Notes: a model not told the origin generated them from the sequence alone. A stretch of 64,000 nt of DNA from Isoetes taiwanensis (GCA_021234155.1 JAJEKV010000027.1:9213448-9277447); one strand, 5' to 3'. Shown: positions 13,391 through 26,036, counted from the first letter of the stretch. Numbers and translations: made by a program.

Positions 13391-13560
13391 ACGCTTCCCA
13401 CTAAATATACGATGCCCTATCGCACATCTCACGGGAAATCCCCCATCCAGCAACATCCGCCGCATGGGTCCTCCATCTATCCCCCTCCTGGGATGGCCAA
13501 GGCACGGGAAGGGGACACGAAGGCGTCTTGCACGCGCTTCCCCTATGGGCTCCCAGCTAG
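13391..13560 (-). mobile_element. Diverged LTR end related to the 17,093-28,099 element
   Basis: This segment begins TGTGACGCTTCCC and follows the same order of blocks as the left end of the two intact LTRs (GGGAAATCCCCCATCC, CGCATGGG, GGGACACGAAGG, CTATGGGCTCC), at clearly lower identity. The flanking GAATGATAC resembles a decayed primer-binding-site context. It is an older relative or truncated solo LTR. Confidence 0.7.
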
Positions 13561-13825
13561 CCCACCTAGCTAGCCCATCCTCCTGTCCTCCGATCTTACC
13601 ATTCACCCTTAGTCGCGCCACCCTTCCATATTTTCCTTATAGACCACCATCCCTTTCTATGTCTTCCACGCCCTCCCCTAGCTAGGAAGGTGGGACAGAA
13701 GGTGGGCTAGCTAGGGGGGCCATGGAAGGAGGCGAGACATGTGAAGACGTAGAAAGAGATGGTGGTCTAGAAGGGAAGCCAGGAAGGGAGGTGGTACGAA
13801 GGGTGAATGGTAGAATGGGAATACG
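13555..13825. repeat. Imperfect inverted repeat (about 125-bp arms)
   Basis: The left arm (about 13,555-13,680) contains TACCATTCACCCTT, TAGACCACCATC and CTTTCTATGTCTTC. The right arm (about 13,685-13,820) carries the reverse complements in mirror order (GAAGACGTAGAAAG, GATGGTGGTCTA, AAGGGTGAATGGTA). The centre lies in CTAGCTAG near 13,680. Confidence 0.75.
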
Positions 13826-14029
13826 GAAAGTGGGCAATGAAGAGCCCTCGACCTCAATGGGTAGCGTTCCAATGTAGAGGTCTACATCAACAGATGGAGG
13901 TGGGACAGTGGAGGTGCAAGAAGGCAAGGGAGATGTCTCTCTTCCTATCTCTACATGTGACACAAGATCCACTGTGGCTCCTAGTTCAATCCCACCAAGC
14001 TCATCTACTGCTCTGATTGTCGCTCCAAC

Positions 14030-15430
14030 TACTACTCCATCTATTCCGTGGACGTCTTGGATAGTATGCTTGTTCAACTGTCGATAATCAATACACATTC
14101 ATAAGCTACCGTACTTCTTAACAAATAAAATCGGGGCTCCAAAGGGTGAAACACTTGGCCAAATGAAGCCCACCTTAAGAAGTTCCTGCAACTGCTTCTT
14201 AAGCTCTGCCAGTTCTGGTGTGCTCATGCGATACAGCCTTACTGGTAGGCTTGGCGCCGGGCTGTAGTGCAATCTTGCACTTTAACCCCCTGAAGGATGG
14301 CAACTTCCGAATCTCATCAGGAAAAAGGTCCTGGAACTCATGGATGAGGCTGGCTATAGGTGGTGGCAAGCTTCAAATAATATTCTCTTGCTGAGCACGA
14401 GCCTCTACAGATGCAAGCCTAACAATTCAAGCAACCTGGCTACGTCGGATAGCCTTTTCAACCGTCTCAAAGACATACATTGCATGATGGAGTTTACATT
14501 ACCTGCTATGATGACATGGACCCCATTTGCTGCATTAAAGGTAATCTCGTGCTTTTCACAATCTATGTTGGCATTTCCACACCACAACAATATAACAACG
14601 AGTGTAATTAGAAGAAATTATTGAATATATTAAACAAAATGATCACATGTGTTATTACAAATAATTTGGATGCCCGAAGGCTTATACTATAATGACAGGA
14701 AAATATATAAACTAAGAACATGGGCCAGCGCCATCTTGCTTCTGAGTAGGAGATGGTGGTGGACGCCGATGCCGAAGGAGTGTGATGCCTGGGCTGATTG
14801 ACAAGACTACTGATGATACTACCTCTGGTGGAAACGAGATGGCCAACGGAGCGGCCATGAGCAGATTCATGCTCATCTAGGCGGCAATATCCTGACCCAG
14901 GGTGGCAAGAGCAAGGTCACAGTATACCAATACTAGGGTAACCGTGCAGTAATTGGGCCCATCAGAATGCTTCTGCCTCAGGCCCGAGGTCCTTGGCAAA
15001 GAAGAGGATATGGCCTTGCTTAAAGGCAAGAAGGAAGAATCGCGTGAGTTGATTCCCCTTTTCTAGATTCTTGGTGACCACTTCCTCCTGGTCTTCCTGC
15101 GTCTCCTCTTGCAGTTTCTCGAGTATCAGCTTCTAGAACCATGTCCATGACTCTCTGTACTTTAACTTATGTGGCTTCAGCATCATCACCCGTTGCAGAC
15201 TCTGGAGGATAGAACTTGATGATGGTCAAGACCTGGTCTGGCTGCTCCACCAAAGTGTATATCTATTCCAAAGCATTAAGCTTCAAAAGAAAGCGCTTGG
15301 TCAAGTGAAATATTGGGAAGGGAATTCTCCCTCCTGACGTGAAATGCAAAACGAGCTGGTCTAAGAGGAGCTCTACCTTCTCAAAGAAAACAACCAGTAA
15401 AGATTTGATTTTTCGAAAAATTTTCAATTT
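14030..15430 (-). mobile_element. Ty3/gypsy fragment: reverse transcriptase N-part and gag-like sequence
   Basis: On the minus strand, 14,030-14,430 encodes the start of a gypsy reverse transcriptase in broken frames: [38 protein letters not shown] and MCIDYRQLNKHTIQ. Between about 14,700 and 15,400 there are gag-like frames without clear motifs. The fragment is inverted relative to the copy at 15,481-17,092, and 14,349-14,406 is nearly the reverse complement of 15,481-15,535, so the two form a large inverted pair. Confidence 0.75.
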
Positions 15431-15480
15431 TTTTTAATGTTTATACGGCGGAAATATTTATACACCAACTTACATCCGTA

Positions 15481-17092
15481 GAGGCTCATGCTCAGCAGAA
15501 GGAGATTATTTGAAGCTTGCCACCACCTATAGCCAACCTCATCCATGTGTTCCAGGACCTTTTTCCTGATGAGATTCGGAAGTTGCCATCCTTTAGGGGG
15601 TTAGAGTGCGAGATTGCACTACAATCCAGCACGAAGCCTACCAGTAAGGCTCCATACCACATGAGCACATCAGAACTGGCAGAGCTTAAGAAGTAGTTGC
15701 AGAAACTTTCGGCTGAGTGTTTCACCCTTTGGAGCCCCGATTTTATTTGTTAAGAGGAAGTACGATAGCTTACGAATGCGTATTGATTACTGCCACTTGA
15801 ACAAGCATACTATCAAGAACCAATATGCATTACCGTGGGCCGATGATCTTATGAATCAGTTGCAGGGAGCTAAGTACTTCTTCAAGATAGATGTTCAATT
15901 TGGATATCACCAGGTAAGAATCAAGGAGGAGGACATCCATAAGGCAGCTTTTCGGACTCGCTATGGGCATTATGAATTCACTATTATGCATTTTAGACTG
16001 ATAAATGCTCCAGCCACGTTCATGCATCTCATGAATGATGTCTTTTAAGACTATTTAGACGAGTTTGTCATTTCTTTTTTTTTTAATGACATCCGTATCT
16101 ACAGTAAGACCTTGAAGGGACTATGAACGCCACCTTCGACAGGCTCTCCAGAAGTTGCGGCGCCAACAACTCTTCGCCAAGTTCTCAAAATCTAAATTTG
16201 TGACCACCAGGGTCGAGTACTTGGGTCATATTGTTTCTGCGTATGGCATCACTACCGAATCCAGCTACGATTGTGGCAGTCAAGGAATGGCCAGCTCCTA
16301 CGAATGTTTCTGAAGTTAGGAGTTTCTTAGGCTTGACGGGATATTATCGTAAGTTCGTTAAGGACGTTGTCAAGATCGCAGCACCCCTCACTGACCTCAT
16401 CAAGCATGAGAAGGTCGAGAATTGGGCAACTCATTGGAAGAACAAGGTTCAAGCATGATTCCAACAGTTGAATGAAGTTTTGACCACAACACCAGTTCAA
16501 CGCTACCAGATCCTCAGAAGGACAAGGCAATTGCAACCGATGCCAGCAAGATAGCTATTGAGGGTGTTTTGATACAAGAATGATGGGTTATAGCCTTGAT
16601 TCTAAGAAGATGAATAATGCGAAACCGTGATACCCCATGCATGACCAGGAGTTGCTTGCGGTCGTGTGTGCTTTGCGCATATAAAGGCAACTGTCTTCTT
16701 GGACAGCATTCCAACCAGATACGGATCATCAAAGCCTTCAATATACCTTCACATAGGCCAATCTTAATCTTCGGCAATGCAGGTGGATAGAATTTTTGGA
16801 AGAGTATGACTTTGAGGTCTTGTATAAACCAGGTAAGCATAATATTATTGTTGATGCCCTTTCTCGGCACCCATTGGCAACACATACACATTGTAATACC
16901 CTTACAAGTGAGTTTGGGAAGACCATTGAACAATCTCTTCCAACTGATCCTGAGTTTCGTGAGGTGTGGAGCAGCCTTTCCAAGGAAGCTAGGACAGACA
17001 AGGAGTAAGATGTTTTCAGACATTATAAGAAGGACGGTAATATTTTTTATTACTGAGATAAGTTATGTGTGCCCAAATCGCCAGGAGTTCAG
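15481..17092 (+). mobile_element. Older Ty3/gypsy pol, part 1: reverse transcriptase and RNase H (degenerate)
   Basis: The plus-strand frames, interrupted by stops and frameshifts, read through gypsy pol. Visible blocks are [49 protein letters not shown], an altered YxDD region near 16,050-16,090, [25 protein letters not shown], and the RNase H end (DQELLAVVCAL, EEYDFEVLYKPGKHNIIVDA, LSRH). The frame stops at the TTCAG target duplication (17,088-17,092), where a younger element is inserted, and resumes at 28,105 with the integrase. Confidence 0.9.
17088..17092. other. Target-site duplication, left copy (TTCAG)
   Basis: TTCAG directly precedes the TGTGACGC start of the left LTR and is repeated at 28,100-28,104 after the right LTR. 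A 5-bp duplication is standard for LTR retrotransposon integration. Confidence 0.95.
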
Positions 17093-18737
17093 TGTGACGC
17101 TCCCTGCTAAACATACGGCGCCCGGCCGTACACTCGGCAGGAAATCCCCCATCCGGCTCAACAACCGCATGGGCCCTTCGTCTACCCCGCACTCTGAGGT
17201 GACTCTTAGTGCGGGAAGGGAACACGAAGGTGTCTTGCGCGCCCTTCCCTTATGGGCTCCTATAACAGCGGAAGCGATAACACGTCAGAACTAGCATCAA
17301 CATATACAAATACTACCTTGAAGGGTAGTGCATCACACATAAACCAATGCATAGATGATAATCACAACCCATAAAACAGAGAGCTCCTACCCCGCTCGCA
17401 TTACCGTAGGGAGGGTGACCCGACCGCTAGGGCCTCAAGATAGAGCGCACCGAGTCATGGCGATGGCGAGGGTTGGCATAGAACAATGGCTAGGTTGACC
17501 ACTCCATCCGCCCCTCCCCGCATACTTTGCGGATGGGCTAAATCAGGCTCGACAGGACTCTAGCCTTCCTGATCGCAATCCCATGGCATCACCCATCGAC
17601 TACCCAGGTTGCATCTCCCCGGTCCGATGAGGCGGGAAGGGTTGCATCTCCCCTTCCTGTGGTCTAGAGGTGCCGTGGGCGGCTAGAGAATCGTGGCGAC
17701 ACACGATTCGTACCCGACTGAACCCCCCAAAACGAGAGCCAAGCCAACACTTGCAACTCCCGAGAGGCAGGGCAACACCATTGCCCCAGGAGGTGTCGGA
17801 CCCATGCTCGGCCCACACGAAGTGATCGACCATAAGCCTAGCCCGCTATGGGATCCCCTGCCCCCCACTTTCGGCAGGATCCTCCCTCCACTTTCCCTCT
17901 AGCCCCAAGTTATCCGGGTGCTGAGTCATATCATAGCCCCAATAGCCCGGTGGGCTCCTATGCACAGGCCGCATCTAATAGGAACTAAGGGATCTACTCT
18001 AGGAGCATACTACATATGGCCCTAGGTCTCTACCCCCCTTCCCAATACAAGAGGAGCAAACATGATCAACCAACATCACATAATCATCATATCCTAAGAA
18101 TGATCATAAGAAGAACATCTTAACCTAATCATACAATCTAACTAATGGTTAGGGTTCATTGATTAGGGTTCAAGATGTTGAATACGGGTTCTAGGATGGC
18201 TCTACTCTAGATACAAGATACTAGCACATCCGGAATGCTAATTCCGCATGAGCTATCACAACTACTACCCTACATACCGCCTCCCGATGCACTCCCTCCC
18301 AATCCCCGGGCGCCTCCATGATCTTCAAGGTGTTCGAGGTAGCTCCCACTCCTGGATGCACTCACGCCCGGAGGTTGCCACGCTATGTCAGGCCACAAAG
18401 CAGACGGTTCTCGAAACGGAGTTTCGAGCGCGAAGAAGGTTCCCAGACTGTTGGAGCCAGAAAGAAGGCCTAGGGTTAGGGTTTAGGCCTTTATAGGTTA
18501 GGGTTCACATGTTATGCCACGTGGCTCCAATAGGGTAAATCTGTGTGGCGGGTGCCCAATAGGTTAAGGCCACGTGGAAAATGGTCTTAACCTAAGGTTG
18601 GCTAAGTTATATGAATAACTTAGTCATGCCCCCTAGTGCCACGATCTATGGTATACAAGGCTATGAAGATAGACTTGTATAGTGATTTCGTCCGTGAATA
18701 TACGTATTCATAGCGTATATTCCCCTGGAACGTCACA
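17093..18737 (-). repeat. 3' LTR of the nested gypsy element (left copy)
   Basis: It begins TGTGACGCTCCCTGC and ends GGAACGTCACA, so its outer termini are TGTGACG and CGTCACA, a 7-bp inverted repeat. It is 1,645 bp and aligns end to end with the copy at 26,449-28,099. Confidence 0.95.
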
Positions 18738-18750
18738 TTCTCCCCCCCTT
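18738..18750 (-). other. Polypurine tract
   Basis: Directly inside the left LTR the minus strand reads AAGGGGGGGAGAA, a classic plus-strand primer site abutting the 3' LTR of an element transcribed on the minus strand. Confidence 0.85.
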
Positions 18751-19664
18751 AGGACAATGCTGTCCTCAGCATTGCGCTAAGGTGACTAACCTACCTTATG
18801 CCTGCAAAACAACATAACATACTCTTTAATTGAATTTAAACGGTCAATTAAAAGTTACTTGTCAAAATTTAGGCTATATTTGTACTTATACAAAATTATA
18901 CAACCTTAACAAGTTACTTCTTATAATAATTAGGAATTATTACTATAAGAGTTATTAGGGTTCATAATCTAAATTATGGCTCCCCCTATCCTCTCGTAAT
19001 GCCCCCTCCGATGCCCACCTCTTACTTGCACCGCACAAGGAGCACATTACGTTAGTTTAATTAATAAATTTGTGGTTTTAGGGGACCACCCCCCTTACCT
19101 ACCTCCTTGAGCCGAACTACTAGCTCAAGGTTACCCTACTACCTTGCACTCGATCATGGCCCCATAAGGATTTGAGCTTAAGGACCATTTAAGATGATCC
19201 TATCATCGCCCATGATCAAGTGCTACCTTGTACACGATCCCCCGATCGAAAAGTACACCCCAAAGGCATCATGCCCCAAGGGTTTTAAGCTAGGGAACGC
19301 CTCACGATCTCATCATCGCAAGATGATCACTTTAACCTTCACCATGACCCTCCTACGGCCAGGTGTGCGTACCCCGCATCGCGGCATAGAGAGCATCCGA
19401 TCGATGTCCCATCATCGCCCACCATGCCTCATTCCTCACTCACATGACCCTAATGGTCATGCGCACCTCTTGGTGCGTGTTGGCCTAGAGAATGCCTTAA
19501 AGGTGTATCCCATCATCGCCCACACGTTCCAAGATTCTGGCACATGCACTCTACTAACTAGAATACATGAGCCAGAACTTAAGGCTAACTAAGAAACATA
19601 CTAAGCTAACCTCCTGGCAAGTCGACGTCGATTAGTTCGGAGACGACTCGCCCATCAAACTCCT

Positions 19665-20830
19665 TCATAACTCTGGGTATTGCTTCTCCAAATCTTGCTT
19701 CAATACCCATGTCACGCCTTCCACGGCCAAGTGCTTCCACATGACCAAATACTGGAGGAATTGAGAGCACCTAGTCCTCTTGAATGACTTATCAAGAAGC
19801 AATTCAGGCACAATTTCAACTTGATCCTCCGTCATTTCCAACAAAGTTGGAGTAGCCAAAACCTCCTTAGGTTTAGGATCGTGCCTTTTCAATAAACTCA
19901 GATGGAAGACATTAAGGTGGGACAAGAGATCCAACTTGTAGGCTTGAGAGCCCACTCTTCTCTAAGATCGTGAACGGACCGGCCCACCTAGGGGCGAGCT
20001 TATTACAATTGCCGATGCGAAGCTTCCCTTGCTTAACCTTAACTTGAGCCAAACTTTATCTCTCACAACAAGACAACTCCCGAGGAGTTTTATGTCTAGC
20101 TGCTAGACACTTCAGATGTGCCCATGCTGTTGAAGATATTCTCGCACTTCTACCAAAAGCTACTGCATATTTGCTGTCGTTTGTTGAGAAACTTTCCACC
20201 TTGGGCACTAGATTATGCCACATAACTAGGGTCAAGCATTGATAACTGTAACTGATCATGGGGGAGACATCTTCGATGACTCTTGCTTCATATTATTGTA
20301 CGTAATTGACCAGGTAGATGTACTCGGCCCATTTGGATTACTTGTTCCAATCATAGTTTTTCAACGTGCTCTCCAAATTTGTGTTGGTGCGGTCCCTTTG
20401 CCGATTTGACTGCAATTGATAAGGAAAACTCATCAACAAGTTGGTGCAGCTCGTGTTGAAGAAGTTTTGCTAAACGTCGCTAAAAAAACTTCGGATCTCT
20501 ATTGGTGATGATCGACCTGTGCCTTCCATGCAGCCTAAAAGAACTCTTATTTAGACCACACGGCTAGGTCCAAGGCGGTGTCTATGGTGTGGCATGGCAA
20601 GTATGTGCCCTTTTGATAAACTATATACCACAACCATCAAGGCTTCAAAGCTTCTTGTTGTCCTTGGAAGGCCAACTATAAAACCCATGCTGAAGACTTC
20701 CCACTTGGCGTCCTGCACACCAAGGTTCCAAAACTCCTAAAATTCGAAGTTGTTTATTTTGTCTGCGATGCCACCGACACATTCTTGGCTATGTCTGATT
20801 ATCTGCTTCTTCATACCTGGCCAGACATAG
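19665..20830 (-). pseudogene. Integrase and C-terminal chromodomain-like region of gypsy pol (degenerate)
   Basis: The minus strand reads, in broken frames, an integrase core part (MGFIVGLPRTT, ALMVVVYSLSK, then RSFFSDV for the region after the core). A linker with LRIGNCNKLAPRWAGPFTIL and YKLDLLSHLNVFHLSLLKRH follows. The C-terminal piece YLVMWKHLAVEGVTWVLKQD resembles the chromodomain-like tails of plant chromoviruses. Several stop codons lie between the blocks. The family assignment is established from motif order; activity is excluded by the breaks. Confidence 0.8.
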
Positions 20831-21124
20831 CTACTTCTAATCTTGAAGTAGGCCTTATAAATTTTGCATGGCCGGAAATAGGGCTATTATGCGTGTCCTG
20901 GAAAATTTTTCTTACTCCTTATGCTTTGAGTATAGCTGTTCTTTGATATTAAAGATTACCTTCCTTTTTAAAATATTTGAAGGTTTCTCTTTCTTAATCC
21001 GTTCTTGCACTCTTGTAAGGACTAGCCCATCATGTGCCTGAACTCCATGTTGGGGAAGATGGCTTCTTCTATCTTCTTGCCGAATTCGCTTGCCGAAGTG
21101 GAGATGGCATTGCAAATTGCTGCT

Positions 21125-21625
21125 TCAAAAGCTTGCCAATGAGTGGCGACGTCTTAACATCTCCACGGCTGCATGCTCTTCCATTGATTTGCTGTAGATC
21201 ACGATGTCGTCGAAGAGAATTGATGAAGCAATCATCCAAGGAATCTTCGAAGATGTCGTCCTCAAATGCATACTAGTTGATGGAGCATTCCATAGACTTA
21301 GGGCATCACTGTGAAATGATAGTGCCCATACCAAGTTCAGAAGGAGTCTTATAATTATCTTCCCCCTTCATCCTTATTTGCTGATTGCCCGAGCTTAAGT
21401 CGATTTTGTAGAAGAATCCTGCTTCTTGGGGCTGATCCGTTATGTCATTGCTTGTTGAGCTGCCATCTTCCATCTTGGCCGAAAGGATCCCCAAGTTGAT
21501 CAACTCCTACAACTGCTTCTTGAGCTCTGCTAGCTCGGAAGTGTTGATTCTATAAAGAGCCTTACTGATCGGCTCTGCCTCCGGTGCAAGAGTGATTTCA
21601 GACTCTATACCTCTATAGAGCAAAA
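21125..21625 (-). pseudogene. Reverse transcriptase remnant of the nested gypsy element
   Basis: The minus strand shows [53 protein letters not shown] and FDDIVIYSKSMEEHA in order, separated by frame changes. The distance between the blocks is shorter than in an intact reverse transcriptase, so internal sequence has been lost, including part of the palm region before the catalytic DD. Confidence 0.8.
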
Positions 21626-21849
21626 GCTCTCAAATTTCACCTGGAGATATATCATGGGACTTCTTGATTAACTTAGAAATTGGCCGAGGCAACTGTTTCG
21701 AAGTAGCATCTTCCTTCTTACTCTTGTAGTCGGGGTCGACAACTTGTAGCTTATGTACGACCTCATTCCTCATGATGTACTTAAGTAATTGCTTTACTGA
21801 CATGCGTTGCACGATTGGAATTACTTCCTTAGCTTAAATTATAAGGTAC

Positions 21850-22110
21850 TTGCTCTTTGGTGCTGGGATAAGTATCTCTTGCTTATGATAATCAATCATT
21901 GCCTTAGCCAGCTTTAATATTGCATGCTTATTATGAGGTCATAGTTGCCAATGTACATGAGTCGGCGCCGATGCTCTACTTTGCTTCGCTTAAGGTTGAT
22001 GTCGAACTTGACTCTTGTTCCGTTGGTGCTGCTAATTACTTGGCCTTGCCTTAATTACTGGCCTAGATTTAGACTTAAGAGTCTTGCTCTTAAAGATGTC
22101 CGTCATCTAG
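21850..22110 (-). pseudogene. Probable aspartic protease C-terminal remnant of gypsy pol
   Basis: The minus strand reads NGTRVKFDINLKRSKVEHRR followed by LMYIGNYDLIISMQY, resembling the YDVILGM-type end of gypsy proteases. The DSG catalytic triad region was not found. Confidence 0.4.
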
Positions 22111-22299
22111 GAGGTGCAAAATTACAAGTTAAAGAACTACTTACATAAATCCTATGGCCACAAGTTAGTCGGCATGACATTACTTTTGGGCACACATAGA
22201 AAACTATATGATTAGATAATTATTCTTGTTTTAGATCTAATCTATACTCTAGGATCTACCCTTTCTTAATTATTGCCCTCTTGAAATAGCCCCACCTTT

Positions 22300-24633
22300 G
22301 AGTTGATGCCATCTAAGAAGTTGGCCGGACTTATTAGATTGCTTCCCTTCATTTGGTTGGATTATTCCTTATGCTGCGGAAGTACTCGTCATATACATGG
22401 TCGACGGTTATCCTATTATTGAATCCTTCTTAGCGAGGTGATCAAGCTCACGAAGAGGTTCCAATATATTGATATCTCACCAGATCAGATACAATTATTG
22501 TACTCCATACATTTTCTTCCCAATACTTGAAGCTTTGCTCCATTCTTGGGTCCATCTTTCTAAAGGAAAAGACAAAAAAACCTACTCGAAATTTCGTCCC
22601 CATCCCATCATGGATGTTATCACCCATAATTCTAAGAAACTCAACTATCTGATAGGTCCTCTAGCTTGCTCAAAGCTGGTGTAGTCATTAGTCGTTGGAG
22701 TAGCAAGGCGATGATCCATAATTTGTTGAAAAGAATCTGGTATCCTTGGAGTTGTTGCATGATCATTCAAGTGCCCTGCTTTCTTTTAATGCACATATTC
22801 TGACTCTGCTCGTCCTTAATGTTGATGCTGACTACCTTCATTAACATTATCCCTCTTAGTGGACTTGCTGATGTAGATAGCATAACGCTCGGTGTCGCAT
22901 CCCAAGAGCTTGAAGATAATGTTCTTCACATTCTAAAATCTTTCATGTCGCTCATCTGCCTTGGAGGTATGTCCAGTCTCATCCTTAGGGCTCTTGATAT
23001 CCTAAGTCAATGAAGTCGTCTACTTGTTGGTGGCATAGTTATGACATTAGTCATCGATGTGGGGCCGTTCCTCGAGACAGTATGGCACTTGGAGAATATC
23101 CTTGACTAGGAGGTGTTCGTCCCCTAATGTGAGCAATTTTGTAAATGCCATGATGCCCATTGACTGTTGCATAGCCCTCTTGGCAGTCTTGTGTCTAATC
23201 TTGATGTCGCAATCGTCCTTCCTTTGGCCTCCTCTTTATTATTTGTGTTCGGGCTTCCCTGTACACCATCTTGGCCTTTGATTTGCTGAATCTTCCTCCA
23301 TAAGTTTGCCTCTGCTTTCAATTCGTTGATGTTGTCGAGTGGCTCCACTGTCGAGGCTCAAGGATCCGTAACGAATGTTCTCCTGACCTATTTTACTGCT
23401 CTAAGCACAAGGTAACTAATACTACCACAAGAACAATTACTTATATCTACTAACTCTACAAACCCTATTTTTATGCCTTTATCCACTCTACCTCAAATGA
23501 CCCACTTGGCATTTGGCACTCTACTAGGCACTGAGAAAGCTACTTATTTACTGTTATGGGGTGGTAGAAGGAGACTCATTCACTGGGTGTACTTGGTGTG
23601 CTAGATTGAATTACTTAGATAGAATTAATTCCTAGACAAGTATCTATGATACAAGGCATGGTTGAAGACACTTGATGATAGTGCACCTATAACGTGTGTT
23701 GGTGTATCATACCAACGTGGGACAACAATTTCTAAGGCCTTGGCAACTAGCCGTGTTTCTAAGGAAAAGGTTTAATTATACTACCTATATGTAGACAAGA
23801 AGACACTTAGCAAGATAAGAGCGACAACTAAGCTGTGATGAGTGCAGATGCCGTCTCTATCTAACTTAAGGATCTTGGTTCTAACTATAAGGCTTGGTCA
23901 TATTGGCAAATGATGTCGGTGTAATAGGGGAGTTCTAGTCAAAATGGCATGGAGATCAAAGAGATGATCAAAGACATGGAAGGCTTGCTCGGCAGGGAAA
24001 TCACGGATGTGATTGGCCTCACTGTACCATCTAACAAAGCTTGATGGCGCCATTGAGCAGAGATAGCTATGAAAAATGGCTGCTGGGATTAAGCAAATGG
24101 CTAGAAAATCGCCAAAGGAGCTGAGAGCAGTTCAGATGGGGAGAAAATGACAAATGAGGGCCCTTTTTATAGACTAGGGGTACCTCGGGTTCCATGCACA
24201 AAGGTTCTTGATGGGGCAGACTTCGAATCTATAGCCATGGTTGTCCAAATGAGCTACCATGAAGTGCAATTCTAAACAAAGCAAAGCAAGAAACACTACA
24301 TGACAGTTTGTTGGGTCAAAATTGGTCAATTTGGGCAAAATTGGGCGAAATCGGGTGGCGTCGCGAGAAATAGCTCTGCGTCGAGGCCGCAGAGTGGTTT
24401 TTCGCGATGCGACCCGGTTTCGGTCAATTCTATTCCTATGAAGGGTTTTTGGAAATTTAAAGATCCTAACATGACTTTTCAGCATGATTCTAACCTAACT
24501 AGCAACTTTTTTTTCTCAAATTGGACACCTATTACTATCAGAAAGCTGAAATCGGGTGGCGTCGCGAGAAATAGCTCTGCGTCGGGAGCGCAGAGTGGTT
24601 TTTCGCGATGGGACCCGAGTTGACTTTGACTTT

Positions 24634-24672
<39 letters not shown>

Positions 24673-26036
24673 AAACCGGGTTGCTTCGCGCAAATGAGGC
24701 ATGCGTTCGCGACGCAGAGGCCTTTCTCGCGATCCAACCCGAGTTGACTTTGACTCCACATATATATACATACAACCATTAATTCTAGGAACATATATAC
24801 ATACAAGTTCAAAATCTTATTCAAAGATTCCTAAATTTCATTTTTTTCTAATCCTCCGCGCTAGGTTCATGCTCTTGAGCATAATGGTCATCTTCTTGGC
24901 ATGAATGGTGCAGATCTTGGCCTCCTCGGCTTTGGCCGCTTCCTGGCGAGATCCCGCCATCGTTGATGTGGTTCCGTAGTCGTGGCCCATCTTGAACTCC
25001 TCAATAGACCTTTGATGTAGGCACTCGAAAGAGAGTTTCTGGATCATCAGACTGGTATGATGTTGGCAATGTCGAATATGCTAAGCAGCTCTACTGTGCT
25101 GGGGATTTGGCCCATGGCGGACCTTCTTCGGGGGAATCGGGTCAAGGTGGTGGAGGCTTGATTTTCGACTCTGGTCGGCTATCATTTGGCGGAGATAAAT
25201 CTTGTATGCTGCCTTCTTCTTCTCGTACTCCATATCTTGCTTGAGCTTTAAGTAGCTTCTCGCTGATGTTGCCCTGGATATGGTTTTCGAGCGTAGGCTG
25301 CGTCTGTTCTTCGGCCTCCTCCTCCTCTTCTTCTTTAGCCCCTTGCGCCCTCCTCTTTGTTGGTGTGGTCCTTCCTCCTCGTGCTCATCCTCCTGCAGTT
25401 CGTCCGGCTGTGGTTCTCTGATAACCATGCTCTCCCTACGCCTAGCTTCACGCCTCTTTGTACGCTTTTCTTCTGCATTGGTTGCTCGCTCGCCTTGCTG
25501 CTGTTCCTGCTGCTTGGGTTGCTCGTATTGTCGAGGTTGCTCCTACTGCTTGCTGCTCCCCTATCCTCCCTGGTGTTGGGGTTGCTCCTGTTGCCTAGGT
25601 TGCTCTCGCTACTTGCTCTTCCCCTGCTCTCCCTGTTGCTGGGGTTGCTCCTCCTCGAGTGAAACGATTCGTCTGAAGAGCTTGAGTGGTTAAGGTCGTC
25701 GTCTGGCCTAGGTCGCGGGGCCTCAAGAATTTGCTTGTCGCCGCCCACCGTGAGTGCTTCAACGTTCCGGTGCAAGCTGGAGCTTCCAACCTTCCTAGCT
25801 ACTTGTTTGGTCCTCCTACTTTCTTGATGGTGGCCTCTTCGAGCGATCTTGCCTCTATCTTCGCGGCTCCTTTGGGTCGATCTCGTCGGCTGTTCGTTCA
25901 GTGGACACTCTTATGGCAGCTTTGGAGATTAGCTTCTAATTCGCCCTACAAGGGTAAAGGAAAGGTTCAAGCTACTATTTGGGAACTTCTAAGGAGTAGA
26001 GGCGCTTTTATAGGTTTATTAGCTACTTTTTCTTAA
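22300..26036 (-). pseudogene. gag region of the nested gypsy element (degenerate)
   Basis: Minus-strand frames are lysine/arginine-, glutamate- and asparagine/serine-rich, as in gag. Examples are a basic stretch with KKKRRRRPKNRRSLRSK near 25,300 and a repetitive Asn/Ser/Arg-rich segment at about 25,480-25,680 (SNRESRGRASSESNLGN). No intact CCHC zinc knuckle was recognised. The region also carries three palindromic GC-rich segments and a long T run (24,352-24,741). Confidence 0.6.
24352..24741. repeat. Three imperfect palindromes of about 65 bp with an intervening poly(T)
   Basis: Palindromic segments lie at 24,352-24,416, 24,553-24,618 and 24,677-24,741. Each opens with CGGGT, has a TCGCG...CTCTGCG (or TTCGCGACGCAGAG) arm pair and closes with CGCGAT..GACCCG or its relative. 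Copies 2 and 3 are followed by GAGTTGACTTTGAC. A run of T of about 33 bp lies at 24,637-24,670 between copies 2 and 3. Confidence 0.85.

Noticed and set aside
18465-18490. TAGGGTTAGGGTTTAGG, resembling plant telomere repeat
   Set aside because: It is a single short degenerate stretch, present in both LTRs at the same place (27,833-27,858), so it is part of the LTR and not an interstitial telomere.
25280-25693. Plus-strand Cys/Leu/Ser-rich open frame of 137 codons
   Set aside because: It is the antisense shadow of the repetitive gag sequence on the minus strand.
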